From a virus, in the IMG/VR virus record IMGVR_UViG_3300042389_000329, positions 1-64,000 of that record: DNA of 64,000 bases, one strand, 5' to 3'. Below the pieces are notes generated by a model. It saw only the letters and a list, made by a program, of their open reading frames with translations. It ran no database searches and was not told where the DNA came from. The position numbers were made by a program, and so were the translations under genes. Below, in pieces: positions 35,032 to 44,811 of this stretch; the stretch's first letter is position 1, and each line of letters opens with the position of its first letter.

Positions 35032-35897
35032 TACTTGTAAGAGATTTGGGCTGGTGTAATAATGAACTGACTAACCAGGTGAGCATCATAGCGGTTGTCC
35101 AATATGTGTCTCACCTTCAACTCTTTAGCACGTAGGGGTTCTTTCTTAAATGATCTCTTGCCATAGTCCATATTAGCCTGGTTTACCACCTTATCCAAAG
35201 ATAGGGATTCACATGTACGTATGAATAATGGTTCATGCTTATGTTTAACCAATGACCAGAATGTGTTGTATTGGTAGAAGTTGTCACTCTTGGTGAATGT
35301 AATTGTCTTACTATCAGTGTTGTATATAGGATACTTTAAGTAGTCCTTCAGGTTGTTGATTGGTTTGGGAACCAGCTCAAGCACACCTGTACTCTGTTGA
35401 CCATTGTAAAGGACAGCCTTATTAAACCAAGCATTATCGGTTTCTATCTTGCGGTTGTCATCAGACACACCATCTGGATCAGAGAAGTATCTATATGCCT
35501 TAGTGTAATCTTGTACACTCTGAAGGATTTCATCTCTGTATTGATAGGCAAAAGGATACTCAATGATGTAAGGTTCAATGTTTCCGTAGAAGTAGTTATA
35601 CACCACTGGATTCTTCAGGTGCCTCCAGATACATGCACTATAAGATTGAGTGTAAGTGGCTGCCACTTGTTCATTTGGTGTCACCTCTGATATGGGGAAG
35701 TTGATAGACTTTTTGCAGCGACCAGTAGATGTAATAATAATTACACTAGCAGCGCTGTCTACACTATACACCACCCCTTGAATCAATGTAGCCTTAGGTA
35801 CACCTGTAGCTATAACATTTCCGAGGTTGTCAGAAATATCAAAAGGTCCACTCCTTGGAGAGGCTTTCACTAGCTTTATGAATACGTTTTGAGGCAT
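35031..35897 (-). CDS. Probable tail/neck structural protein
   Basis: 288 residues, MPQNVFIKLVKASPRSGPFD, with an N-terminal beta-rich domain (residues 1-90, GPFDISDNLGNVIATGVPKA) and a C-terminal part rich in Tyr and basic residues (AYRYFSDPDGVSDDNRK; SLDKVVNQANMDYGKRSFKK). No enzymatic motif. The N-terminal domain, which treats a 'GPF-D-I-S-D' opening then a VxxATL segment, resembles the start of the 168-residue poly-Thr protein at 44812-45318 (TAGTDTGPFNLYSDVDGFVS). It lies between the giant tail protein and the cargo proteins, so a structural place at the tail end or tail-cargo interface is inferred. Confidence 0.6.
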   Translation of the reverse strand: MPQNVFIKLVKASPRSGPFDISDNLGNVIATGVPKATLIQGVVYSVDSAASVIIITSTGRCKKSINFPISEVTPNEQVAATYTQSYSACIWRHLKNPVVYNYFYGNIEPYIIEYPFAYQYRDEILQSVQDYTKAYRYFSDPDGVSDDNRKIETDNAWFNKAVLYNGQQSTGVLELVPKPINNLKDYLKYPIYNTDSKTITFTKSDNFYQYNTFWSLVKHKHEPLFIRTCESLSLDKVVNQANMDYGKRSFKKEPLRAKELKVRHILDNRYDAHLVSQFIITPAQISYK

Positions 35898-35907
35898 TTA
35901 TATCTTT

Positions 35908-38900
35908 TTATAATGGAGCAGTTGTAGTGGTGGTTGTAGTTCCACATGTATTTCCACAATAAGCACCTTTTGTAATTGTAACAGCACCACCTGTGGTGAT
36001 GATGCTATTCTCCACAGCACATGTAATTACAAAAGGAGTGGTGTCACTAAGCACAGCTTCTCCTGTACTTCCGTTACAGTTAATCCACTGAATTGTTGCA
36101 GTGGGGTTAGCTGTAACTGTATATTCATAACAATTATCACATGTCACTGTAGTGGTGGTAGTAGTAGTTGGTGGAACAGTGGTTGTAGTGGTGGTTGTTG
36201 TACATTCTATACAATCGTCTTCACTTGTACAAGATGTACCACACAAGGTGATAATCACCCCTGGATCAGAATATGGAACAGCTTCAGTGCTAAAGCACAA
36301 GTTTATAAGAGCTCCTGGATCAACAGGAATGAATGAAATGCTCTTGCTTCCACATAGATATCCAGCTACATTATGAAAATCCTCTGTTGAGTTGTAAATA
36401 ACATAACACTCACAGGGATAGGCAGTTGTGGTGGTACTTGTTGTACTACTAGTAGTAGTGGTTGTTGTAATCACCTCACAAGCTTCACCCTCCAGATCGC
36501 AGCCTGTATATGCTGTTGTTGTAGTGGATGTTGTAGAGGTAGAGGTTGTAGTGGTGCTACTAGTGGTAGTGGTTGTAGTGTTTGGAACAGGATTAGCTAC
36601 AATAGCATCAAAGTCACCACAGCAATCATTGAGCCCTGAATAGAAGAAATTGTTCTCACCAATGTACCAGTTAGGGATATAGCTGTGGAAGCTTATCCAG
36701 CTTTTGGTATTGAAGTTGAAAGACACTGTCCAGCTCTTGTTACAGAAGTAGTCTGTATCTGTAAGGAACACTTCTGTTTTGGTTAGCTTTTCTGCACCAC
36801 AGCATTCTACAGGTTTTTCTAAGTAGAACTTCTTATCCGCATCATCATATATGATACCGTCCACTTTTGGAACATAGTCAAGCTTGGTGATGATCACCCT
36901 GTCATACTTGCTATCATATACACCATGCAGTCCTACACCATTAAAGTGATTATCCACATCCACCTTAGGGAAGTAACGTAATATCTCAAATGCTAAATGG
37001 TCTGTAAAGAACCTGTTCATTCCAGAACCAAATCCTGATAGGTCAACAGCTTCTGTACCAGTGATGAGGAACACCTGACCACGCTTAGCATCTATAGTCA
37101 CTTGTCCTTGTGGTATCTTAAGGAGCACCTTGTTCTGTGTTCCTACATATCCCAAATCAGTTTCGGCAAAATCAATTGGAGGAGCTCCTCTGAACAGCGA
37201 TGGGTTACCAACATATGCTGCCTGAGGGTTGCTAGTATCAATGGTTAACAAGTTGTTGTACATCAACGTCTTGTTCTCAAATCTAGCCAGAATAGCTCTG
37301 TTTTGAATTCCATCTAAAGAGATAAGGTCTCCAAAGTTTTGAGGAAAGTCAAAATAAGATATGGCTCTGTAAATTAACCAGTTGTTCACTCTATTATCAG
37401 CATCTATGTTTTGAGGATCTGAGTAGATGGTTCTAAACGGATACTGTGTATAACATATTGCCTTCCAATCAAATGGTAGGTGAGTGAATGTATTCTCTCT
37501 ATTTTGTTTAGAGAATGTTACATTATAGTAGTAGGTGTTGTCCTGAGCAATAGGGACATAACTTTCTTGTACCCAGTCATCAGGAATACTTGTACTTACA
37601 TGTGGCCAGAAGTCACCCTCTCTGTTGTTGAAAGCTTGACGTAGATCTACGTTATATGAACTCTCACAATAGAAATAAGGAATACCATAAGCAAACTGAT
37701 ACATCTTACCATTATAATATGTTCTGCCAGAACTGGTAATTGGAGTTTGCTCATTAGGACAATCAAGATTGTTTGCCTTAATTGAGAAGAAGTTTGTTAA
37801 TACAGCTGTCTCAATTGACGCATCTACAAGGATGGAACGTGCTGAGTGCCAGTATTCTGGGTAGGCCACATTACCAATCTCATCATAGAATATATCACTG
37901 TCATCAGGAGCATTTACACGATTGTCAATAAAGAAGGGTAATTTGGTCTTAAAGGCAAACTTACCGATGAACGTATCACCACCAAAGAATGTAGCTGTAG
38001 TACCAGTTGAAGGAACCAGATCTCTTTGGAATCCTGTATCCACTGTATCATAAGAGTATATCTGTCCATACTGATTGACAAATATGTTCTTAAGAGATCC
38101 GTAATAAGAGACAACACTTATATATTCATCCTTAGCAGGAACAGGACAATTGTCTAGATTTCCATCAACACCCGCCTCACTAAGAGTCATTCTAGACCTA
38201 TCGTTTACAGTGCCTGATATAGTGGGAGTTTGATTGGGGAATGGAAGAGGAGATCTAGGACCACCTGTATAGGTTTCTTTAGTCTTTAGATATACAGAAC
38301 TCTCTCTGTTCCAATTGTTTACATCCTTGTTATCGTTAACACCCTGTACACCAGGAATCAGATATTGCTTGAGCTCAAGCTCACGTTGCTTAACTCCTAG
38401 TCCATTAGCAATTGAATTACTATAGTCATAGCTAGCAATTGAGTTGTAGGAATAAGCAAAGTTCTGTCTAGTGATACCATTTATATAGATGGTGAGGTAG
38501 GCTTGGTAGGCAGCAAACAAAGCACTGGCATTATAAGCACCAGTGGTAATAAGTGCTATCTGATTAGCGCTATCTAATGCATCCTGTTGAGCCTCAAGAC
38601 TTACCAGTCTATACATAGCGTTATCTCTCACTTGTGTAAAGTGAGCCCTACCAGCACCAAATATTACGTTCTCCAGCTTCAGAACATTACCTAAGAATGG
38701 TTGCCCAAAGGATGTTTCAGGGGAGTTAAATACATGTCTGTACTTTGCACCCTCCTCATCAAACGCATTTAGTTGAGCTGGGGCACACAGATCATATCCA
38801 ATTTCGTCTACTAATTCAATACTATAACCACCATCACCACTTTCATAAGTGGGAGGACTAAGAGAGGGTATAGTTCTAACACCACCAAATGTAGACCCAT

Positions 38901-41193
38901 CCACTGTAAAGGTGGTTTGCTCTAGGGCTGCTTGAGGAGTGTTACAACACCCGTTTGTAGGATTCTGAGCACAATATTCTGCCCAGTTAGCATATCCTAC
39001 AGGAGGAAGTAATATAGATCCTATAAGTGCATCTATTCCACAAAGTGAACCTGCAGAAACAGGTGGATAGTAGTTAAATGTAGCAAGATCACCAGGTGCC
39101 ACTGTAATTTTATACCAACTGTATGTGTTAGATATAATTGACCCAGCTGCTCCTCCACCAAATATAGGAGATGGGAAGTTTAGTGCACACAGATTAAATG
39201 ATGTGTTTAGAGGAAAGTCACCACTAGCACCAATTGTTTTTTCAACAGCTTCTCCCGAATAACAGTCAATATACTTTATAGTGCCAGGCTGTGTTGCATA
39301 TATAGTGAACTGTCTACATACAGAGGATGTACTTCTAGAAGCAAGAGGAATAGTGAACGCATTGCTTTTCTCTAACAAGAATGGGTCTTGTCTAAGATCG
39401 TTGTAAGGATAGTTGGGGAAGTAATACTCTTGACCCTCACGCTCATACTTACCCACGTTTCTAAGTATACCCTTAGCTACGATGGACTTATTGGTGCTTC
39501 TGTCACCACGGATAATCTTGAATCCAGCAATCTGACTCTTTTGTTCAGTTGTAAGATTGGAAGAGTTGATGAGAGATTGTACCTGTTGTACATCTATTTT
39601 AACACCTAGTGGGAATATAGCGTCCTTTTGGATAGCCATAGAGTTTTGGCCTGCGAAGATTGCAGACTCAAATATGGGACTCACCAGGACATCTGGAAAC
39701 TTGTGATGTCTAATAGGTTGCCCAGCAAGGTCTCCCCATAATTCATCATTACAGGGATATTCTTCTGTAGACTGCCAATAGCTAAACTCACCAAATTGGT
39801 AAGGTCCTTTGTACTCTGTTGCTGGAGAATAGCCAGGAGAGAACCCTGTCACTACAGCTGTGTTATATATCTTCCAATAAGGACTGGTTCCAGAAATAGG
39901 ATCTTCTGGGTCACCTATAAAGTCATCGTTTGTTTGAGGAACAGGAGATAGGTCTAGAATGTTTGCAAGTCTACCAGGAATATGGAATCCATCAGTTTGC
40001 TTACCGTTAGTGAGCAAGAACACTATCTCAAAAGCATACACCTCATCCCTTAGATATCCTCTAAGGTTGGTGGCATTGAATGCATCAGCATAGGTTTCTG
40101 TATTAGGAATACGATAGGTTTCCCACTGCAGAGCGATACCGTTAGCTATCTTCTGGTAATTAATTCTTTCTACAGAAGTGAGTTGGTCCCACACCAGAAT
40201 ATCACGTACCGCTGTTATATCTTGAGCAATCTCGTAATATGGAAACTTCTCAAGTATGTCATTAATTGTCAGACGAACATTGGTTTTGTTCTGACCTGTG
40301 TAAGTAATCACCTGACTAGGACCATCAATAAAATAGGTGCCTACTAACTCAACAGAGGTGATAGCATTTACAGTTCTGATAACTGCTACATTAAAATAAT
40401 CGTACAGTCCTGTATTATCTAAGTTGCTGACAGTGAGCTCAATAGATCTACCCACCTGATAATTAAAATTAACAGTGGTGATACTGGGATCAGCAATAGG
40501 AGTGGGATTGGTAACAGAGTAGTAGGAAGTGAAAGGGTTTCCAGCAGGATCGGAATACTGAATAGCAAACTGATATGTACCTGCTTGAAGGTCACCCCCT
40601 GTGGTTATTCTAGTGACATCTAGCTGAGGAATAACAAAATCAGGCTGGACATTTAACCCGTTGCAATCTATCTCATTGCTGTACACAGGGTCGCACGCAG
40701 GTGTACCTCCTATGAGAACATAGGGTAGGTTTTCTGGGTTGAGATCAATATATCTACGAGGATTGATTCCATCTGTCCAGTACACCTCTGTTGTGCACTC
40801 TGTAATTCTGTGGACAGCCTTATGGATGGGATGATTAATGTTGAAATTGAGACAAGGGGCACTTACATAGGTGCGATAGATACAGTCGTTATTATCCATG
40901 TAGCCAATCTCAGAAGCACCTGTTTCTGGATTGGTGATGAAGAATACATGTTTACTTCTCTCTTGGATGAAATGAGTACCTATAAGCACAAAGCCAGAAG
41001 GGAACGTAACACAAAGTTCGTTCCCTGGCTCATTCTGATAGTTTACAGAATTAGCATCAAAGTTTTCTACAGCAGCATTCAGCGCATACGTTAGCTTACC
41101 CTTAGGAATCTGGTTGAGGGTCTGATCGAGGTTTAAGCCAGTGGTAGCGTTATTATACTCCTGTCTAATATTGCCTTGTTCTTGCTCAGCCAT
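35908..41193 (-). CDS. Giant tail protein (crAss-like stabilization/muzzle type) with poly-Thr modular C-terminus
   Basis: 1761 residues. The N-terminus (IRQEYNNATTGLNLDQTLNQ, then IPKGKLTYALNAAVENF) is one I recognise from the largest tail protein of crAss-like phages. Residues 100-1500 are beta-rich with many aromatic repeats, e.g. KYDRVIITKLDYVPKVDG and KSWISFHSYIPNWYIGENN, suggesting propeller-like folding around the tail opening. From about residue 1535 to the end the protein changes character: runs of Thr/Ser separate small cysteine domains opening CECYVIYNST and CDNCYEYTVT, and it ends TTTTTTAPL. The same modules occur at 44812-45825. Inferred role: main tail barrel/stabilizing protein displaying small exposed domains. 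Confidence 0.75.
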   Translation of the reverse strand: MAEQEQGNIRQEYNNATTGLNLDQTLNQIPKGKLTYALNAAVENFDANSVNYQNEPGNELCVTFPSGFVLIGTHFIQERSKHVFFITNPETGASEIGYMDNNDCIYRTYVSAPCLNFNINHPIHKAVHRITECTTEVYWTDGINPRRYIDLNPENLPYVLIGGTPACDPVYSNEIDCNGLNVQPDFVIPQLDVTRITTGGDLQAGTYQFAIQYSDPAGNPFTSYYSVTNPTPIADPSITTVNFNYQVGRSIELTVSNLDNTGLYDYFNVAVIRTVNAITSVELVGTYFIDGPSQVITYTGQNKTNVRLTINDILEKFPYYEIAQDITAVRDILVWDQLTSVERINYQKIANGIALQWETYRIPNTETYADAFNATNLRGYLRDEVYAFEIVFLLTNGKQTDGFHIPGRLANILDLSPVPQTNDDFIGDPEDPISGTSPYWKIYNTAVVTGFSPGYSPATEYKGPYQFGEFSYWQSTEEYPCNDELWGDLAGQPIRHHKFPDVLVSPIFESAIFAGQNSMAIQKDAIFPLGVKIDVQQVQSLINSSNLTTEQKSQIAGFKIIRGDRSTNKSIVAKGILRNVGKYEREGQEYYFPNYPYNDLRQDPFLLEKSNAFTIPLASRSTSSVCRQFTIYATQPGTIKYIDCYSGEAVEKTIGASGDFPLNTSFNLCALNFPSPIFGGGAAGSIISNTYSWYKITVAPGDLATFNYYPPVSAGSLCGIDALIGSILLPPVGYANWAEYCAQNPTNGCCNTPQAALEQTTFTVDGSTFGGVRTIPSLSPPTYESGDGGYSIELVDEIGYDLCAPAQLNAFDEEGAKYRHVFNSPETSFGQPFLGNVLKLENVIFGAGRAHFTQVRDNAMYRLVSLEAQQDALDSANQIALITTGAYNASALFAAYQAYLTIYINGITRQNFAYSYNSIASYDYSNSIANGLGVKQRELELKQYLIPGVQGVNDNKDVNNWNRESSVYLKTKETYTGGPRSPLPFPNQTPTISGTVNDRSRMTLSEAGVDGNLDNCPVPAKDEYISVVSYYGSLKNIFVNQYGQIYSYDTVDTGFQRDLVPSTGTTATFFGGDTFIGKFAFKTKLPFFIDNRVNAPDDSDIFYDEIGNVAYPEYWHSARSILVDASIETAVLTNFFSIKANNLDCPNEQTPITSSGRTYYNGKMYQFAYGIPYFYCESSYNVDLRQAFNNREGDFWPHVSTSIPDDWVQESYVPIAQDNTYYYNVTFSKQNRENTFTHLPFDWKAICYTQYPFRTIYSDPQNIDADNRVNNWLIYRAISYFDFPQNFGDLISLDGIQNRAILARFENKTLMYNNLLTIDTSNPQAAYVGNPSLFRGAPPIDFAETDLGYVGTQNKVLLKIPQGQVTIDAKRGQVFLITGTEAVDLSGFGSGMNRFFTDHLAFEILRYFPKVDVDNHFNGVGLHGVYDSKYDRVIITKLDYVPKVDGIIYDDADKKFYLEKPVECCGAEKLTKTEVFLTDTDYFCNKSWTVSFNFNTKSWISFHSYIPNWYIGENNFFYSGLNDCCGDFDAIVANPVPNTTTTTTSSTTTTSTSTTSTTTTAYTGCDLEGEACEVITTTTTTSSTTSTTTTAYPCECYVIYNSTEDFHNVAGYLCGSKSISFIPVDPGALINLCFSTEAVPYSDPGVIITLCGTSCTSEDDCIECTTTTTTTTVPPTTTTTTTVTCDNCYEYTVTANPTATIQWINCNGSTGEAVLSDTTPFVITCAVENSIITTGGAVTITKGAYCGNTCGTTTTTTTAPL
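36150..36590 (-). repeat. Poly-Thr coding tracts
   Basis: Three ACN-rich tracts near the 3-prime end of the giant tail gene, encoding runs of Thr/Ser between cysteine domains. Similar tracts occur at 45040-45090, 45335-45350, 45555-45610 and 48010-48070 in other genes. Confidence 0.75.
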
Positions 41194-41198
41194 TAGTA

Positions 41199-42170
41199 TT
41201 AGTTATTGCGTCTCCAACCATACCTATTAGTGCGATTGGGTAGTTCGTACATGTTAAATCTGTTCAGGTCATTCTTAATCCTACGTTGCTTAGCCCAAGG
41301 ATCTTGCTTCTTAATCTCGATATCAGCCATGATGAAGGCTTCCTCAGCCTGCTGTTTGTAATATGCAAGCTTCTGTTGGAGCTGATTAAAGGTTTCATCA
41401 TTAGTCTGATTGGTGAGAGTTTCCATCATTTTAAACTTGATGAAAGCCTCAATGTACTCCCTGATACGGAAGTTGTTGGGAATCAATTGATTACCAGCAG
41501 CATCGTATTCTGTAGCATAGAAAATCAGGTGTACAACACCATTACGGAAGTTGGTAACAAACTTATTATCTCTAATGTCAAATGAGTCATACCCAGCAGA
41601 ACCAGGAGTGAACTCACGAAGAGGGGGAGCTTCTGAATAGAACTCCCAGTTATTGGTATATTCCACACCACAATTCTTTTGTGCGGAGATATTACCAGGC
41701 TTGAGTAGATATTCCCTACGATATAGTACAGGGGCTTGGTTGTTTGTTTTGTACACTGTCTGAATAATCTCAGGCATACAAGATCCATCACATCCCACAT
41801 TACCGCAACAAGGGCTAGGAATGGGACAGTCTGTAGTGATGGGACTCACCTGTATAGTTGTGGCTGTTGCAGCCTGTGAATAGAATGAGTTAGCCTGTTG
41901 ATAGGGAAAACCATTTACAGCTGTACAAAGCCATGCTTCACGAACAGCATAAAAGTTATCTGGGAGCCTAGCTTCGTAGTCACAGATGTTCAACACCTCC
42001 TCCTGAATAACATACGTTGCTCTACCCAACTTTCTGAGACACTTGTCTAGATAGGTGGGGAAAATAAGGTCATCAATAGCCCCTGTATCGAAGTAGCTTT
42101 TAAACTCTTCCTTTACAGTGGAATAGACAACATCAGGAGAGATGAAGTTATATTTGTAATAGTATGACAT
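41199..42170 (-). CDS. Tail tubular / neck ring protein (crAss-like)
   Basis: 323 residues starting MSYYYKYNFISPDVVYSTVK. The N-terminal ~90 residues are helical (LDKCLRKLGRATYVIQEEVL) followed by DYEARLPDNFYAVREAWLC, a combination typical of the conserved tail-tubular/adaptor protein of crAss-like phages. The centre has a Cys-rich loop (CPIPSPCCGNVGCDGSC), and the C-terminal part is a long helix plus basic tail (RRIKNDLNRF). It sits 5 bases after the HU/IHF-like neck gene and 5 before the giant tail gene, in the order expected from portal outward to tail. Role by position and resemblance, not by motif. Confidence 0.7.
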   Translation of the reverse strand: MSYYYKYNFISPDVVYSTVKEEFKSYFDTGAIDDLIFPTYLDKCLRKLGRATYVIQEEVLNICDYEARLPDNFYAVREAWLCTAVNGFPYQQANSFYSQAATATTIQVSPITTDCPIPSPCCGNVGCDGSCMPEIIQTVYKTNNQAPVLYRREYLLKPGNISAQKNCGVEYTNNWEFYSEAPPLREFTPGSAGYDSFDIRDNKFVTNFRNGVVHLIFYATEYDAAGNQLIPNNFRIREYIEAFIKFKMMETLTNQTNDETFNQLQQKLAYYKQQAEEAFIMADIEIKKQDPWAKQRRIKNDLNRFNMYELPNRTNRYGWRRNN

Positions 42171-42175
42171 CTAGT

Positions 42176-42652
42176 TTACTTTTTCCATTCGTTATAGACG
42201 TGCTGATATCTATCATCCGTCATTAAATAGTGAGATAACAACCTTGATGTGGTTCTGGAGGGTTTAAAATACCACAGTTGTGAATGTCTAAATCTTGCTG
42301 TTTTCTTAAACCACATCCAACCAAAGAAATAACCTTCTGTATGAAAGTTGAAATTGTAGATACGCTTACCCTTCTCTTTTGTCTTCTTCCAGTCTATAGG
42401 TAGATTAACAAACTCTTTACCATCCACCCCCTTCATCTTTCTACGCTTCTTTTTGTTAATAGAGAACTCACCAAACCCATATGGAAGTCTTGCTCTTTCT
42501 CCTGTCTCAAGGATGTATTCTTTGAAAGCCTCGTTATAGGTGTAGACAATGTTTCGCCATTCGTCAAACGTAAGTTTGATAGATGGGTTCTTTTTGCAGA
42601 AGTGATTGTAGTTATCTTTGCTGGCGCTTCTCCAGTCTATTTTAACTCGCAT
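42176..42652 (-). CDS. IHF/HU-like neck protein of crAss-like type
   Basis: 158 residues, very basic and aromatic. Residues ~50-70 read ERARLPYGFGEFSINKKKRR, which looks like the beta-arm entry of HU/IHF proteins (LPGFGxFxVxxRxxR). The preceding helical region (TFDEWRNIVYTYNEAFKEYI) also fits. crAss-like genomes carry such IHF-like subunits within the structural block; here it sits between two probable ring proteins, so it is more likely a virion neck component than a host-type nucleoid protein. The C-terminal half (TEGYFFGWMWFKKTARF) is unlike HU and probably makes phage-specific contacts. Confidence 0.65.
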   Translation of the reverse strand: MRVKIDWRSASKDNYNHFCKKNPSIKLTFDEWRNIVYTYNEAFKEYILETGERARLPYGFGEFSINKKKRRKMKGVDGKEFVNLPIDWKKTKEKGKRIYNFNFHTEGYFFGWMWFKKTARFRHSQLWYFKPSRTTSRLLSHYLMTDDRYQHVYNEWKK

Positions 42653-42654
42653 TA

Positions 42655-43383
42655 TTATCTAGTGTTTGGAACATTAGGTGCTTGACCATCAACTCCATCA
42701 CTTGTAATATCTGTCTTCAATTTGAAGTAGGTGGATAGTAACTTCTGAGAAGTTAGCTCTAACACTTGCTTTTCTAGGTAACCAGGAACAGGAGACTCTT
42801 TATCAAGAGGGTTCTTGCAAAGTTCTTCTGTTGTATATTCTGGTGTGCCACAGCCACATTCTGGGAACATAATGGAATTTGGAACATCCTCCTCGAACAA
42901 AGCAACAAGTCTGATGGCTTTCAGAAGGGGGTTGTTCACATAAAGGTACCCATTAGTAATCCAGTAGTATTCTTCCTTCTTGATGATAGGAAGCTTAAGC
43001 AAGTTAATATATCTATTGATGGTTATTTCCTTTAGTTTCTTTCCTTGCCCGCTCATTGCATTGATTGAGTAGACACCCTGAATAACATACTGATAGTTAC
43101 CCTCTGTGATGCGAGGAAGCTTGAATTTAGTTCTAGCTACGGAACAAGGATCAGAATATTCACAACATTCAGAAATAGGAACCTCCACCATCTCCAGACA
43201 GGGAATGGTGGTGAACACTGTATCAGTGGCCCAAAGCTTCCTCAGATTAGTCTCACGTTTGATAAGGAGGAAGGCATTGTTCTTAATCTCAGACATGACA
43301 GCCCTATCCGTGATCAAGTTGTCTGTAGACAGCAACTTGTGCATGGAGCGCACATCTGAAACTAATTTCCTAAAAGTTGACAT
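42655..43383 (-). CDS. Neck ring / head-tail adaptor protein
   Basis: 242 residues. Helical N-terminus (FRKLVSDVRSMHKLLSTDNL), then a beta-rich body with a cysteine pair region (ISECCEYSDPCSVARTKF) and a second (MFPECGCGTPEYTTEELC). The segment EEYYWITNGYLYVNNPLLKA is characteristic of a conserved uncharacterized structural protein encoded beside the IHF-like gene in crAss-like phages. It overlaps the metallophosphoesterase gene by one base and precedes the IHF-like gene by two bases, so translation is probably coupled. Inferred to form a ring below the portal. No enzymatic motif seen. Confidence 0.65.
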   Translation of the reverse strand: MSTFRKLVSDVRSMHKLLSTDNLITDRAVMSEIKNNAFLLIKRETNLRKLWATDTVFTTIPCLEMVEVPISECCEYSDPCSVARTKFKLPRITEGNYQYVIQGVYSINAMSGQGKKLKEITINRYINLLKLPIIKKEEYYWITNGYLYVNNPLLKAIRLVALFEEDVPNSIMFPECGCGTPEYTTEELCKNPLDKESPVPGYLEKQVLELTSQKLLSTYFKLKTDITSDGVDGQAPNVPNTR

Positions 43384-44633
43384 TATAAATACTGTTTGAA
43401 TATGTTTGTTATTCCATAATCAAAGTCTATGAGGAATCCAGTCACTTCACCTTTAGCTATTGTGTAGCCATTCTTATCATCCCAACCACTTTTGGCTGTA
43501 GAGAAAGCAGGAAGCTGGAAGAACTTAATACCGTTAAAATCCAAGCTCACCTCGTGGTGTTTGTCTCCTGTGAAGATGTAGAAGTTATCATGGTCAGACC
43601 ATGCTTCTTTATACTCCATAGGAAACAGACCAGCTAGTTTGGCAGGTTTCAAAGCATCCCCATGATTGAACATCATGGCTGAGTTTCCGTAGCTAACATA
43701 CTTTCTATATCTTGGAGATATATCAAAGAAGACACGATCTTCATTTCTAAAGTAGGTTTCTAACCAGCTAGCTAAGTGCCATCCTACAAACTCATCGTGG
43801 TTACCAGCTACAAATATCACATCTACATCCCCACCCTTCTGAAGCAGAAGATTTATCACACTCACTTCATGGTCACATATTGCTTGGAAAGCAGTGTGAT
43901 AGGAAAGGATGTTCTGTTGGGGTGTACCCTTTGTAGTTGTATTGGTGAACTCACTATTGAATTCGTCAGACCCAATTATGTATTTAATATCTGTAACATT
44001 GTTAGAAAGAGCAGCTTGATTAAGGATTGTTTCTACCTTCTGAATGTAGGTGGCAAATCTTTCCTCAATATCGTTGTTCCCTTCTATATCTAACTTGTTC
44101 AGATGGGAGTCTTGTTTATTGATTACCAAACAAGCCTCTGCTTTAGATGACTCAAACTTAGGAGCCATTATTTCGGGAGATACTGGTTGGTAAGTCTTTA
44201 AAAACGAAATGAACGAGTCTTGGAAAACTTGTTCATTCTTCTTCTTACCCAACCAGGCCTTCACCTGGTAATAAGGGTGTTCAATATTCCCCCAGTAGTT
44301 TTGGACGTATTTAGTTATCTCCCACTTGTCTGTATCAATCTTACACTTTTCAATTAAATCCTCTAAACTCTTAATCTCTTCTTTAGTGTTTACCACTATC
44401 TCACCTGTCCCTTTCTGCACATCCTCAATAAACCTAACAATTGTATCCTCTAGCTCTCCGATATAGTTTCCAACCTCTGCCTCATTTTCCACAGCTTCTG
44501 CATTTCTTAGTTCTCTAATCAATGCATCCACCTCATCCTCAGTGATTTGTAGTTTGTCTGCATAGAACTTCTTGCTCTTTTTCCAGTGAAGCATTTGCTC
44601 CAGCTGGTGCAGAAGGGATTGATTTTCAGGCAT
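43383..44633 (-). CDS. Calcineurin-like metallophosphoesterase
   Basis: 416 residues. The binuclear metal-site motifs are in order: QDSHLNK (D-x-H, ~175), IGSDEFNSE (~220), VAGNHDEF (GNHD, ~279), MFNHGDALK and FTGDKHHEVSL. The N-terminal 60 residues contain a helix-turn-helix-like segment (FYADKLQITEDEVDALIREL), suggesting nucleic-acid or protein binding. It could be a phosphodiesterase or Mre11-like nuclease; the substrate is not evident. It starts a transcription unit: a Bacteroidota promoter (TTTG-20-TACCTTTA) lies ~30 bases upstream of the ATG, and a strong terminator separates it from the gene to the right. It overlaps the ring-protein gene by one base, so an enzyme is embedded at the head of the neck/tail operon. 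Confidence 0.85.
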   Translation of the reverse strand: MPENQSLLHQLEQMLHWKKSKKFYADKLQITEDEVDALIRELRNAEAVENEAEVGNYIGELEDTIVRFIEDVQKGTGEIVVNTKEEIKSLEDLIEKCKIDTDKWEITKYVQNYWGNIEHPYYQVKAWLGKKKNEQVFQDSFISFLKTYQPVSPEIMAPKFESSKAEACLVINKQDSHLNKLDIEGNNDIEERFATYIQKVETILNQAALSNNVTDIKYIIGSDEFNSEFTNTTTKGTPQQNILSYHTAFQAICDHEVSVINLLLQKGGDVDVIFVAGNHDEFVGWHLASWLETYFRNEDRVFFDISPRYRKYVSYGNSAMMFNHGDALKPAKLAGLFPMEYKEAWSDHDNFYIFTGDKHHEVSLDFNGIKFFQLPAFSTAKSGWDDKNGYTIAKGEVTGFLIDFDYGITNIFKQYL

Positions 44634-44661
44634 TTATGATTTAGTTTAGTTAAAATTACCG

Positions 44662-44693
44662 TAAAGGTACGAAAGTTTTTAATAATTTCCAAA
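44662..44693 (-). promoter_or_regulatory. Bacteroidota-type promoter for metallophosphoesterase/neck/tail operon
   Basis: Minus strand: TTTG (44693-44690), 20-base spacer, TACCTTTA (44669-44662), one mismatch from consensus. It sits between the strong terminator and the ATG at 44633, so it starts a new transcription unit. Confidence 0.7.
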
Positions 44694-44738
44694 TTATTTT
44701 AACCACTCTGGTTAGTGTGGATAACTAAGTTAGTTATA

Positions 44739-44800
44739 AATAAAAAACTCCCAGGGGTAGAAACCCCCAGGAGAAACCCTGAAAACCAACAAACAGGGCT
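44739..44800 (-). terminator. Strong terminator between poly-Thr gene and metallophosphoesterase gene
   Basis: Minus strand: CTCCTGGGGGT / ACCCCTGGGAG (44773-44763 with 44758-44748), 11 pairs with two G-U and a four-base loop, followed by TTTTTTATT. Just before it, CAGGG/CCCTG (44798-44777) forms a second hairpin. The latter with the adjacent CTTTTTG could terminate rightward transcription as well. Confidence 0.8.
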
Positions 44801-44811
44801 TTTTGATATCA

